Origin: Nocardia beijingensis NBRC 16342
GTDB taxonomy: Bacteria > Actinomycetota > Actinomycetes > Mycobacteriales > Mycobacteriaceae
Assembly: GCF_001612785.1 (NCBI RefSeq)
Contig: NZ_BDBC01000049.1
Location: 1 to 64,000, forward strand
Length of the DNA stretch: 64,000 nt
Direction of reading: 5' to 3'
Each line of letters starts with the position of its first letter. The stretch's first letter is position 1. The notes under the pieces were generated by a model, which saw nothing but the letters and a program-made list of their open reading frames with translations, made no database searches and was not told the origin of the DNA. Positions 15,988-23,427 of the stretch are shown in pieces. The translations under genes and the position numbers were made by a program.

Positions 15988-16716
15988 TCACGCGCCGAAG
16001 GACCGCAGCGCGCCGGTGTACGGCTTGGGCGGCGGTGCGGCGAATTCGCCCCGACCCGACTTCCGTAGACCCAGCGTGAGCAGCGATTGGACGGTCAACG
16101 TCGCCGCCGCCACACCGTCCACCACCGGCACGCCGACCTCGGCGCGCACCTGGGCACACAGATCGGCCATCCCCGCGCAGCCCAGCACGATCACGTCGGA
16201 CCCGTCCGCCTCGACCGCTTCCCGGCACGCTTCGATGACGATCTTGCGTGCGTCCGGATCGGTGTCGAGAGCGAGTACCGGGATCTCGCAGGCGTGGATG
16301 CCGCGGCAGAAGCGCCGCATCCCGTAGCGCTCCGCCAGATCGGCCGCGCGGCCGACGGTCCGGCCCAGCGTGGTGACCACGCTGAACCCGCGACCGACGT
16401 GGGCGGCGGTATGCATGGCGGCCTCGGCGATCCCGATCACCGGCCCCCCGGCCAGTTCGCGCGCGGCGTCCAGGCCGGGGTCGCCGAAGCAGGCCAGCAC
16501 GTAGCCGTCGACCCCATCGGCCTCGCCGCGCCGGATCGCGGCGAGCAGGCCGGGGACGCTCAGCGCTTCGTCGTAGTGGCTCTCGATCGAAGCCGGTCCC
16601 ATCTCCGAGGTCACCGCGTCGAGCAGGGTGCCAGGACCCGCGACGGCCCTGGCACACTGCTCGATCGTGTCGGTCATCGCCCGGGTGGTGTTCGGATTGA
16701 CCACACGGATGTGCAT
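15988..16716 (-). CDS. Asp/Glu/hydantoin racemase family protein
   Basis: 242 residues from MHIRVVNPNTT, the typical N-terminus of the hydantoin/allantoin racemase branch of the Asp/Glu racemase superfamily. Both catalytic cysteines are visible: LACFGDPG in the first half and VLGCAGMADL in the second. Its ATG overlaps the stop of the NCS1 permease gene by one base, so the two are cotranscribed. The enzyme probably racemises a 5-substituted hydantoin or allantoin brought in by the permease (inference). No hydantoinase, allantoinase or carbamoylase gene is adjacent, so the pathway here is incomplete. Aspartate racemase activity cannot be excluded. Confidence 0.8.
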   Translation of the reverse strand: MHIRVVNPNTTRAMTDTIEQCARAVAGPGTLLDAVTSEMGPASIESHYDEALSVPGLLAAIRRGEADGVDGYVLACFGDPGLDAARELAGGPVIGIAEAAMHTAAHVGRGFSVVTTLGRTVGRAADLAERYGMRRFCRGIHACEIPVLALDTDPDARKIVIEACREAVEADGSDVIVLGCAGMADLCAQVRAEVGVPVVDGVAAATLTVQSLLTLGLRKSGRGEFAAPPPKPYTGALRSFGA

Positions 16717-18209
16717 CAGGCCGCGCTCTCCCACACCGCCAGGCGGGTGGCCAGCGGGTAGTACGCCGCGAAGCCGAGACCGCAGCCGATGAACCAGCTG
16801 TACTGCGCCGCGGTGTACATCCCGGTGACGTCCTTCGCCAGCACCGGCACGACGGCGACCAGCGCACCGATCACTGTCGCGATCACCGCCGCCGGGTTGT
16901 ATCCCCCGCGATACCAATAGCGACCGCCGCTGGACATGGTGAACAGATCGTCCACCACCACGCGCTGCTTGCGCACCAGGTAGTAGTCGGCGATGAGCAC
17001 GCCGAACAGCGGGCCGATGAAGGCGCCGAGCACCTCCAGCGTGTAGTGGATGACCTCCGGGTTGTTGTAGAGGTTCCACGGCGTGATCAGCACCGAGCCC
17101 ACCGCGGCGATCATGCCGCCCGCGCGCCAGCTGATGCGCTGCGGACTCACGTGCGAGAAGTCGAAGGCGGGCGAAATGAAGTTCGCGACGATGTTGATGC
17201 CGATGGTGGCGACGGTGAAGGTGAGCGCGCCGAGCACGATCGCGAAGGTGCTGTCGATGCGCGCCACCGTGGCGACCGGGTCGGTGATCAGCTCACCGTA
17301 GACCGGCACCGTCAGCGAGGCGGTGATCACCACCAGCAACGAGAACAACAGGAAGTTCAGCGGGAGACCGAGCAGGTTGCCCCGGCGCACCGCGGCGAAG
17401 GACTTGCCGTACCGGGAGAAGTCGCCGAAGTTCAGCATCGGCCCGGAGAAGTAGGACACCACGAGTGCGATGGCGCCGAGCATCACCGGCACCGAGTCCC
17501 ATCCGGTGTATCGCACGGCGCTGAGGTTCAGATCTATGGCGTCCCAGCCGGCTTTCGCGATCAGGTAACCGCACAGCACGAACATCACCACGTACACCGC
17601 GGGTCCGCAGAAGTCGATGAATCGGCGGATGGATTCCATTCCCCGCCAGAAGACGCAGGCTTGCACCACCCACAGCGTCAGGTAGCTACCCCAGCCGAGC
17701 AGCGACAGGCCGAGGAATCCGTAATCGCTCGCCACCGCGTAGGGCGCGAGCGACGGGAACAACTTCACCAGTACGACATCCAGTGCCGCCGAGGCGAGGA
17801 ACGTCTGAATGCCGTACCAGGCCACCGCGATCAGCCCGCGGATGATCGCCGGGATGTTGGCCCCCAGCACGCCGAACGCGCTGCGGCAGATGACCGGGTA
17901 CGGCACGCCGGTCACCTGACTGGGCTTGGCGACCAGATTGCAGAAGAAATACACCAGGGTGATGCCGATCAGCAGGGCTACCAGCACCTGCCAGCCGGCC
18001 AGACCGAGCGCGAACAGGCTGCCCGCGGTGACATAGCCGCCGACGCTGTGCACGTCGGACATCCAGAACGCGAAGATGTTGTAGGAGCCCCAATTCTGCT
18101 TGCGCAGCGGCGCGAGGTCGTCGTTGGTGAGCCGCGGGTCGTAATCGACGGCAGCGGTGGTCGGCACGGGTGCGGGTGCGGCGATGGTTTCGGTCATGGT
18201 GTTTCCCAT
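16716..18209 (-). CDS. NCS1 family permease (hydantoin/allantoin/purine-type)
   Basis: 497 residues, about 12 transmembrane helices, with the NCS1 start signature RLTNDDLAPLRKQNWGSYNIFAFWMSD at about 26-52 and the FGDFSRYGK segment mid-protein. This is the family of Mhp1 (hydantoin), PucI (allantoin) and cytosine permeases, Na+ or H+ symporters in the cytoplasmic membrane. ATG 18209 is used; a second ATG at 18197 has a better placed GGGA. Coupled with the racemase, and next to a GntR regulator, it suggests uptake of a cyclic ureide or hydantoin. The exact substrate cannot be read. Confidence 0.85.
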   Translation of the reverse strand: MGNTMTETIAAPAPVPTTAAVDYDPRLTNDDLAPLRKQNWGSYNIFAFWMSDVHSVGGYVTAGSLFALGLAGWQVLVALLIGITLVYFFCNLVAKPSQVTGVPYPVICRSAFGVLGANIPAIIRGLIAVAWYGIQTFLASAALDVVLVKLFPSLAPYAVASDYGFLGLSLLGWGSYLTLWVVQACVFWRGMESIRRFIDFCGPAVYVVMFVLCGYLIAKAGWDAIDLNLSAVRYTGWDSVPVMLGAIALVVSYFSGPMLNFGDFSRYGKSFAAVRRGNLLGLPLNFLLFSLLVVITASLTVPVYGELITDPVATVARIDSTFAIVLGALTFTVATIGINIVANFISPAFDFSHVSPQRISWRAGGMIAAVGSVLITPWNLYNNPEVIHYTLEVLGAFIGPLFGVLIADYYLVRKQRVVVDDLFTMSSGGRYWYRGGYNPAAVIATVIGALVAVVPVLAKDVTGMYTAAQYSWFIGCGLGFAAYYPLATRLAVWESAA

Positions 18210-18249
18210 CCGAAGGGCGAAACTGTGATCGAGACGACGGTAGGAATCG

Positions 18250-18293
18250 GCTATTGCCCGTCCATTGCGCGGTTATTGCCCGGCTATTGCGCG
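18250..18293. repeat. Four tandem 11-bp repeats
   Basis: GCTATTGCCCG, TCCATTGCGCG, GTTATTGCCCG and GCTATTGCGCG follow each other without gaps; all share an ATTGC core and end in CG. The array lies between the permease start and the gntR gene and overlaps the last codons and stop of gntR. The 11-bp period is about one helical turn, so a protein could bind successive copies on one face. It may also be replication slippage. Confidence 0.8.
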
Positions 18294-19006
18294 GCAGATA
18301 TATCTTCCGGCGCGAGCAGCCCGGTATCCGTCGGCAAGGTCGCGATCACCGATTCCAGCCTGCGATGGTGCTGTTCGGCGACGAGCAGCAGGCGCTCGAC
18401 GTCCCTGGCCAGGAACGCGTCCAACATCAACGCGTGATCGGTGTGCAGCCGCACCCGGTCGGCCCGGCCGATGTGCACCATCGACTGCACGGGCTCGGTG
18501 ACGTTCCATGCCGATTCGAGCATGTGCAGCAGCCGGAACATGCGCGACGGGCGGGTCAGCGCCACGTGGAAGGTGCGCGACCTGCGATGGTAGGCGGCGG
18601 GGTCGTCCTCGCGAATCGCCTCCTCCAGGCTCGCGTTCACCTCCAGCAGCTCCGCGCGGTCGGCGGCGGAGTGGTTCATGGCGGCCGCGGCGAGCGACGC
18701 CGTCTCCAGGGTCTCCCGCACGATGTACATCTCGCGCAATTCGGCGGCGGTCAGTTGCGCCACCGTGTATCCGGCGTGCGGCTCGTGCGTGACCAGCCCT
18801 TCCCCGATCAGCGTCTTGAGCGCCTCGCGCACCGGAATGTGACTCACCCCGAACAGTTCCGCCACCTCGCGCAGCGGGATGACGGTGCGGGGCGGCACCG
18901 CTCCGTCGAGGATCACCCGGCGTAATTCGCCGAGGATGATCTGTGGGCGGCCGGGTGAGTCGACGACCAACCTCGCGAGCAGCGCCGAACGTCGTCTCGG
19001 GGGCAT
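18284..19006 (-). CDS. GntR family transcriptional regulator (FCD/FadR subfamily)
   Basis: 240 residues. The N-terminal winged helix spans about 20-85, with the classic IPLREVAELFGVSHIPVREALKTLIGEGLV. The all-helical FCD ligand domain (about 95-225) shows the metal-ligand histidines of the type RSRTFHVAL and TDHALMLDAFLARD. It is in the same orientation as, and upstream of, the permease and racemase genes and is probably their regulator, with the substrate or a degradation product as effector (inference). Palindromes directly upstream (19010-19066) could be autoregulatory operators. Confidence 0.85.
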   Translation of the reverse strand: MPPRRRSALLARLVVDSPGRPQIILGELRRVILDGAVPPRTVIPLREVAELFGVSHIPVREALKTLIGEGLVTHEPHAGYTVAQLTAAELREMYIVRETLETASLAAAAMNHSAADRAELLEVNASLEEAIREDDPAAYHRRSRTFHVALTRPSRMFRLLHMLESAWNVTEPVQSMVHIGRADRVRLHTDHALMLDAFLARDVERLLLVAEQHHRRLESVIATLPTDTGLLAPEDISAAQ

Positions 19007-19009
19007 GAC

Positions 19010-19031
19010 AACACGCTAGGAGAAGCGTGTT
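19010..19031. promoter_or_regulatory. Palindrome upstream of gntR
   Basis: Perfect 8-bp arms AACACGCT and AGCGTGTT with a 6-bp spacer begin 4 bp upstream of the gntR ATG. Position and symmetry suggest an operator, perhaps for autorepression. Confidence 0.45.
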
Positions 19032-19032
19032 G

Positions 19033-19066
19033 CGTTTCCGGTCAACCGTGTGACGGTCAGGAAACG
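19033..19066. promoter_or_regulatory. Second, nested dyad upstream of gntR
   Basis: Outer arms CGTTTCC (19033-19039) and GGAAACG (19060-19066) enclose an inner CCGT-GTG-ACGG palindrome. It lies in the gap between the divergent gntR and serine hydrolase genes and could serve either. Confidence 0.35.
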
Positions 19067-19192
19067 TCTTCTCACAGAACCGACCGGTCGCGTGGTGGGA
19101 GCAGTTCCGGCCACCGGTCTAGAGGAAGACCGGACCTAGCATGGGATTGTTCGCGACGCCGTAGGCGCTGAGAGACAGACACGGGGGTTCCG

Positions 19193-20362
19193 ATGACAGT
19201 TTCGGCACAACAGTTCGTAGATCGCCGCTTCGTGCGCTTGGTGGCGGAGTTCGACCGGTTGTTCCGGCGTCCGTCCGACGGCGGCGGCGCGCTGGCGGTC
19301 TACTTGCACGGCGAGCCGGTGGTCGACGTCTGGGCCGGATACGCGCATCCCGACGTCCCGTGGGCGCACGACACCGTCGCGATGGCGTTCTCGACCGGCA
19401 AGGGGATCGCCAGCACGCTGGTGCATCGCTTGGCGGAGCGCGGCCTGATCGACTACGACGAGCCGCTGGCGACCTACTGGCCGGAATTCGCGGCGGCGGG
19501 CAAGGAACACATCAGCGTGCGCGCCATGATGACCCACCGAGCCGGGTTGCATCGTTTACGCGGGCTACTGCCGGGGCCGGTCGAGCGATTCTTCGACGAC
19601 GCCGCGGTCACCGCGGCGCTCGCGGCGGCCGCGCCCGACCCGCGGCACAAGGTGACCAGCGGCTACCACGGCATCACCTACGGACACCTCGCCGCGGAGC
19701 TGGTGCGCCGGGTGACCGGAGCGGAATTCACCGATGTGCTGCGCGCCGAGATCGCGGGACCGCTCGCGGCCGACGAACTCTGGTTCCGCGTCCCGGAATC
19801 CGAACGCGGGCGTATCGCCACGAATTTTCCGCGCCTGACGGTCGCGGGCATGAGCTGGGAACGGAGCTCGCGACTGCTCGCCCGTACGCGTTTCGCGGCC
19901 GCCGCCGACACCACCCCGGTGGGGTTCGCGGAGCTGGTGGCCGATCCGCGCCTGCACGACTCGGTGATGCCCGGCCTCAACGGCGTCTTCTCCGCCCGCG
20001 CGCTGGCCCGCGTGTACGGCGCGCTCGCCAACGGCGGACAGCTGGACGGTTACCAGCTGCTGCGCCAGGACACCATCGAGCAGATCACCCGGCGGCAGGT
20101 CTTCACTCCCGACTATGTGCTGGCCTTCCGCATCCCATGGGCGCTCGGTTACCACGGCGTGCCGATGAAGCCGTCGAAAGCCGAACCGGTCTCCGCCTTC
20201 GGCCATTTCGGCCTCGGCGGCTCCGGTGGTTTCGCCGACCCCGCGACAAGGATGTCGCTCGGCTTCGTGACCAATCGCCTCGGCAGCCGGATCACCCCGC
20301 TGGGCGACGCGCGACTGTCGCGATTGGGCGCGTTGGCCCACAACCTCGCCAGAGCCGCCTGA
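19193..20362 (+). CDS. Beta-lactamase-fold serine hydrolase (esterase/LipE type)
   Basis: 389 residues. The SxxK nucleophile motif is STGK at about residues 67-70 (AMAFSTGKGIA). A YxN-like position is in TSGYHGITYGHLA and the third motif is HFGLGGSGG near residue 345. This is the class C beta-lactamase/DD-peptidase fold used by EstB and mycobacterial LipE-type esterases. No clear signal peptide is present, so a cytoplasmic esterase is more likely than a beta-lactamase. It is divergent from gntR and followed by threonine dehydratase after a small hairpin. Substrate unknown. Confidence 0.8.
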   Translation: MTVSAQQFVDRRFVRLVAEFDRLFRRPSDGGGALAVYLHGEPVVDVWAGYAHPDVPWAHDTVAMAFSTGKGIASTLVHRLAERGLIDYDEPLATYWPEFAAAGKEHISVRAMMTHRAGLHRLRGLLPGPVERFFDDAAVTAALAAAAPDPRHKVTSGYHGITYGHLAAELVRRVTGAEFTDVLRAEIAGPLAADELWFRVPESERGRIATNFPRLTVAGMSWERSSRLLARTRFAAAADTTPVGFAELVADPRLHDSVMPGLNGVFSARALARVYGALANGGQLDGYQLLRQDTIEQITRRQVFTPDYVLAFRIPWALGYHGVPMKPSKAEPVSAFGHFGLGGSGGFADPATRMSLGFVTNRLGSRITPLGDARLSRLGALAHNLARAA

Positions 20363-20367
20363 ACTCG

Positions 20368-20384
20368 GCTGCCCGGGTGGCAGC
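20368..20384 (+). terminator. Small hairpin between hydrolase and ilvA
   Basis: GCTGCC and GGCAGC pair around a 5-nt loop, 6 bp after the hydrolase stop and 8 bp before the ilvA start. It may be a weak terminator or attenuate ribosome access at ilvA. Confidence 0.3.
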
Positions 20385-20392
20385 ATGGCGCT

Positions 20393-21613
20393 ATGGAGAC
20401 GGTCGACCTGCCGCGGATCGCGGCGGCCGCGCGGCTGCTGGACCCGGTGATCCGGCGCACGCCGCTGCTGGCCTCGCGAGTGTTGTCCGAGCGCGTGGGC
20501 GCGCGAGTGTGGCTGAAGTGCGAGAACCTGCAGCGCACCGGGTCGTTCAAGCCGCGCGGAGCCTACAACCGGATCGCGAATCTGCCGCCCGAGGCGCGGG
20601 AGCGCGGCGTCGTGGCCGCGAGCGCGGGCAACCACGCGCAAGGCGTCGCGTGGTCGGCGGCCTCGCTCGGCATCGCGTCGACGGTGTTCATGCCGATCGG
20701 GGCCTCGCTGCCCAAAGTGACGGCGACGAAGGCGTACGGCGCCCGGGTCCGTCAGGTCGGTGAGACCATCGACGAGTCGCTCGATGCCGCGCTGGATTTC
20801 GCCGACCGGTTCGGAGCGACGCTGATCCATCCGTTCGACCATCCCGATATCGTGGCGGGGCAGGCCACCGTCGGCGCCGAGATCGCCGAGCAGTTGCCGA
20901 AGGTCGGCACGGTGCTCGTGCCCACCGGCGGCGGCGGGCTGTTGGCAGGCATCGCCATCGCGCTGCGGCATCTGGCGCCGGACGTGCGCGTGATAGGAGT
21001 GCAGGCGGCGGAAGCGGCCGCCTGGCCGGACTCGCTGGCGGCGGGCCACCCGGTCCGGGTCGGGCGGATGTCGACGATGGCCGACGGCATCGCGGTCGGA
21101 CAGCCCGGCGTGGTGCCGTTCGACTATGTGGCCCAGCATGTTTCGCGGATCGTGACGGTGGACGAGGAAGCGCTGTCGCAGGCGCTGCTGCTGTGCCTGG
21201 AGCGGGCGAAGCTGATCGTCGAGCCCGCTGGGGCCGCGGCCGTGGCCGCCCTGATGACTCACGCGCCGGAGGAACTGGGCCTGCGCGGACCGGTCTGCGC
21301 GATCCTTTCCGGCGGCAATATCGACCCGTTGCTGCTCACCCGGGTGATCGGACACGGACTGAGCGCGGCAGGTCGCTACCTCGCCGTGCGGGTGACGATC
21401 TCCGATCGTCCCGGTGCGCTGGGAGCGTTGCTCGCGGTGGTGGGCAAGACGGGAGCCAGTGTGGTCGACGTGGCGCATTCCCGCACCGGGACGTGGCTGG
21501 CGGTGGACGAGGTCGAAGTGGCGCTCACACTCGAGACCCGAGGGTCCGGCCATCGCGACGACGTGCTCACCGCCCTCGCGAACGCGGGATACGCCGTCCG
21601 CGTCTCGGATTGA
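20393..21613 (+). CDS. ilvA: Threonine ammonia-lyase (threonine dehydratase), ACT-domain form
   Basis: 406 residues. It deaminates threonine to 2-oxobutanoate with PLP. The PLP lysine is in the SFKPRGAYNRI motif at about 50-60; the phosphate-binding glycine loop is PTGGGGLLAG near 180-190. A single ACT-like domain occupies about 325-406 (RYLAVRVTISDRPGALGALLAVVGKTGASVVDV). This short regulatory region fits the TdcB/biodegradative-like or actinobacterial 'IlvA with ACT' class of about 400 residues rather than E. coli IlvA (514). It starts 31 bp after the hydrolase gene. Confidence 0.88.
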   Translation: METVDLPRIAAAARLLDPVIRRTPLLASRVLSERVGARVWLKCENLQRTGSFKPRGAYNRIANLPPEARERGVVAASAGNHAQGVAWSAASLGIASTVFMPIGASLPKVTATKAYGARVRQVGETIDESLDAALDFADRFGATLIHPFDHPDIVAGQATVGAEIAEQLPKVGTVLVPTGGGGLLAGIAIALRHLAPDVRVIGVQAAEAAAWPDSLAAGHPVRVGRMSTMADGIAVGQPGVVPFDYVAQHVSRIVTVDEEALSQALLLCLERAKLIVEPAGAAAVAALMTHAPEELGLRGPVCAILSGGNIDPLLLTRVIGHGLSAAGRYLAVRVTISDRPGALGALLAVVGKTGASVVDVAHSRTGTWLAVDEVEVALTLETRGSGHRDDVLTALANAGYAVRVSD

Positions 21614-21638
21614 CCGGAGGCCGCTCTCGGAACTTCGT

Positions 21639-21695
21639 CGAGTGGCACGCCACCGAGGAACCTACTCGCGAAATGCCGCGACCATGTGCCACTCG
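21639..21695. repeat. Inverted repeat between convergent ilvA and SMR genes
   Basis: Perfect 10-bp arms CGAGTGGCAC (21639-21648) and GTGCCACTCG (21686-21695) with a 37-nt loop fill the convergent gap. Placement suggests a bidirectional terminator, though the loop is long. Confidence 0.4.
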
Positions 21696-21705
21696 TGCGC
21701 GGAGG

Positions 21706-22029
21706 TTAGGGGGCGCCGCCGAGTTCCAAGGCGAGTACGCCGAGGATTACCAGGCCGATGCCGCCTACCTGTACCAGCGTGAGGCGCTCGTTCAGGAACA
21801 GCACGCCGATCAGGGCGATCGCGGCGACGCCGATCGCCGACCAGATGCCGTAGGCCACCCCGATCGGCATCCCACGCTTCAATGCCTGGGCCAGGAAGAA
21901 GAACGCCGCGCAATAGCCGACGACCACCACGATCGAGGGGGCGAGTTTGGCGAATCCGTCGGACAGTTTCAGTGAAACGGTCGCGGTCACCTCGGAAGCG
22001 ATGGCCAAGGCGAGCAGCAACAAGGTCAT
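21706..22029 (-). CDS. Small multidrug resistance (SMR) family transporter
   Basis: 107 residues with four transmembrane helices. The membrane-embedded glutamate of the family is E13 in ALAIASEVTATVSLKLSDGF; GMPIGVAYGIWSAIGV (helix 3) and LFLNERLTLVQVGGIGLVILGVL follow the QacE/EmrE/Mmr pattern. It acts as a proton-coupled dimeric exporter of cationic compounds or guanidinium. Single gene, convergent to ilvA; no guanidine riboswitch is evident in the 115 bp upstream. Substrate class is inferred. Confidence 0.88.
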   Translation of the reverse strand: MTLLLLALAIASEVTATVSLKLSDGFAKLAPSIVVVVGYCAAFFFLAQALKRGMPIGVAYGIWSAIGVAAIALIGVLFLNERLTLVQVGGIGLVILGVLALELGGAP

Positions 22030-22144
22030 CTTCGCAGCCTAGTCACCGCCGGGGCATGGCATCGGCCCGGCGGCGGGCGCGGGTGCTCCCAGCGGCGGGG
22101 ATTCGCCGCCCCGACGGTGGCGCAGGCGTCGATACGATCGGCCG

Positions 22145-23404
22145 ATGCGTAGCTCGGATGTTGCGGTGACCGGCTTCCCGTTCGAGGAAGTGACTTGTAA
22201 CGAGGTGCCGTATGCCGAGCGCGACGAGCGGTACCGGCGATTGCACGAGTGGCCGGAAACGAGTTACGCGCACCGGTCCGGCCTGCGGATGATCTGGAAG
22301 TACGACGACGTGCGCGAGGTGCTGGACGCGACGACGCCGGGCATCTCCAACACGAATTCGCTGGACCCTCTGGTCGGTTACGCGCGGATCGCGGCGACGC
22401 CCCGCGCCATCCCGCCTTTCGTCCGGCACCTGGTCCCCCCGCCTGCGAAGGCGACGGCCAACTTGTCCGACGATCTGCTCCACAAGCGAGTGTGGAACAC
22501 CATGGCCGGGCCTTCCGGCCATTTCACCATCTCCCCCTCCGATCGTCCCGCCAAGACCGCCGAGATGGCCGAGCACTTCCACCAGGCACTGCACGATATG
22601 GGTTTCCGGCCGGGCTCGCCGTTGGACGTGACCGCGTTGTCGATCGGTTACGCCGCCAGAACCGTCGGCGCGGCGGTCGGCTTGCCCGCGGCGGACTGGC
22701 CGAACGTGGCGGCTTGGAGCGGAGCGCAATCGGGACTGCTCGGTCGCGTGATGCGGGGCCGTGAACTGGCCGACGCGGTGAGCGCGCTCGGCTGGTTGTT
22801 CACCGTGAGCGGGGCGGCGGTGCGAGCGGGCCGGGGCAGCGACGCGACCGGGTTCGCCCGCAGGCTTCGCGACGCGGGGCTCTCCCACCGGATCGCGGTG
22901 TCGGCCATGGCGAATTCGCTGGCCGCCGGAGTGCACACGGTGAGCGGCAGCATCCAGCAAGGCGTGCAGCGCCTGCTCGGCGATCCGGACCGCGTCTGGT
23001 GGGATCTGCTCGCCGAGCCGGAGAGCGGCGCAGGGGTCGCGGCGAAGATCCTGCAACTCGATCCGGGGCTGGTGGCGTGGAAACGCCGGGCCAGGACGCC
23101 GGTCGTGCTGTCCAGCGGCACGCGGCTGCCCGCGGGGCCGTTGCTCGTCTTGTTCGCCGCGGCGAATCGCGATCCGGAGGCGTTTCCCGACTGCCTGGCA
23201 CTGGACGGCGCGGGCAAGCTGCCGTTGACCTTCGGGTTCGGCAGACATGTCTGTCCCGGTAAAAGCATGGCGACGCTGGCCGTCGAGGTGTTTCTCCGGC
23301 AACTGCGCGAGCTGATGCCGGAGGCCGAAACACTTTCGGGACCGGGCGGACGACGCCGCAGCGATCTGCTGTTCAGCGGCGCCGACATCACCGTCGCCGG
23401 ATAG
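22145..23404 (+). CDS. Cytochrome P450-like protein lacking the ExxR motif
   Basis: 419 residues. The heme loop is intact: FGFGRHVCPG with the axial cysteine at C370. The I-helix reads LAAGVHTVSG (259-268), close to the A/G-G-x-D/E-T oxygen-activation motif but with His at the acidic position. The K-helix, where almost all P450s carry ExxR, reads KILQLDPGLVAWKRR (301-315). P450s without ExxR are known in actinobacteria (CYP157 type), so this may still bind heme, but the I-helix change makes ordinary monooxygenation uncertain. It stands alone, convergent with argH; no ferredoxin gene is adjacent. Confidence 0.75.
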   Translation: MRSSDVAVTGFPFEEVTCNEVPYAERDERYRRLHEWPETSYAHRSGLRMIWKYDDVREVLDATTPGISNTNSLDPLVGYARIAATPRAIPPFVRHLVPPPAKATANLSDDLLHKRVWNTMAGPSGHFTISPSDRPAKTAEMAEHFHQALHDMGFRPGSPLDVTALSIGYAARTVGAAVGLPAADWPNVAAWSGAQSGLLGRVMRGRELADAVSALGWLFTVSGAAVRAGRGSDATGFARRLRDAGLSHRIAVSAMANSLAAGVHTVSGSIQQGVQRLLGDPDRVWWDLLAEPESGAGVAAKILQLDPGLVAWKRRARTPVVLSSGTRLPAGPLLVLFAAANRDPEAFPDCLALDGAGKLPLTFGFGRHVCPGKSMATLAVEVFLRQLRELMPEAETLSGPGGRRRSDLLFSGADITVAG

Positions 23405-23427
23405 GCGGTCGCGGCGGAGCGCGCGTT

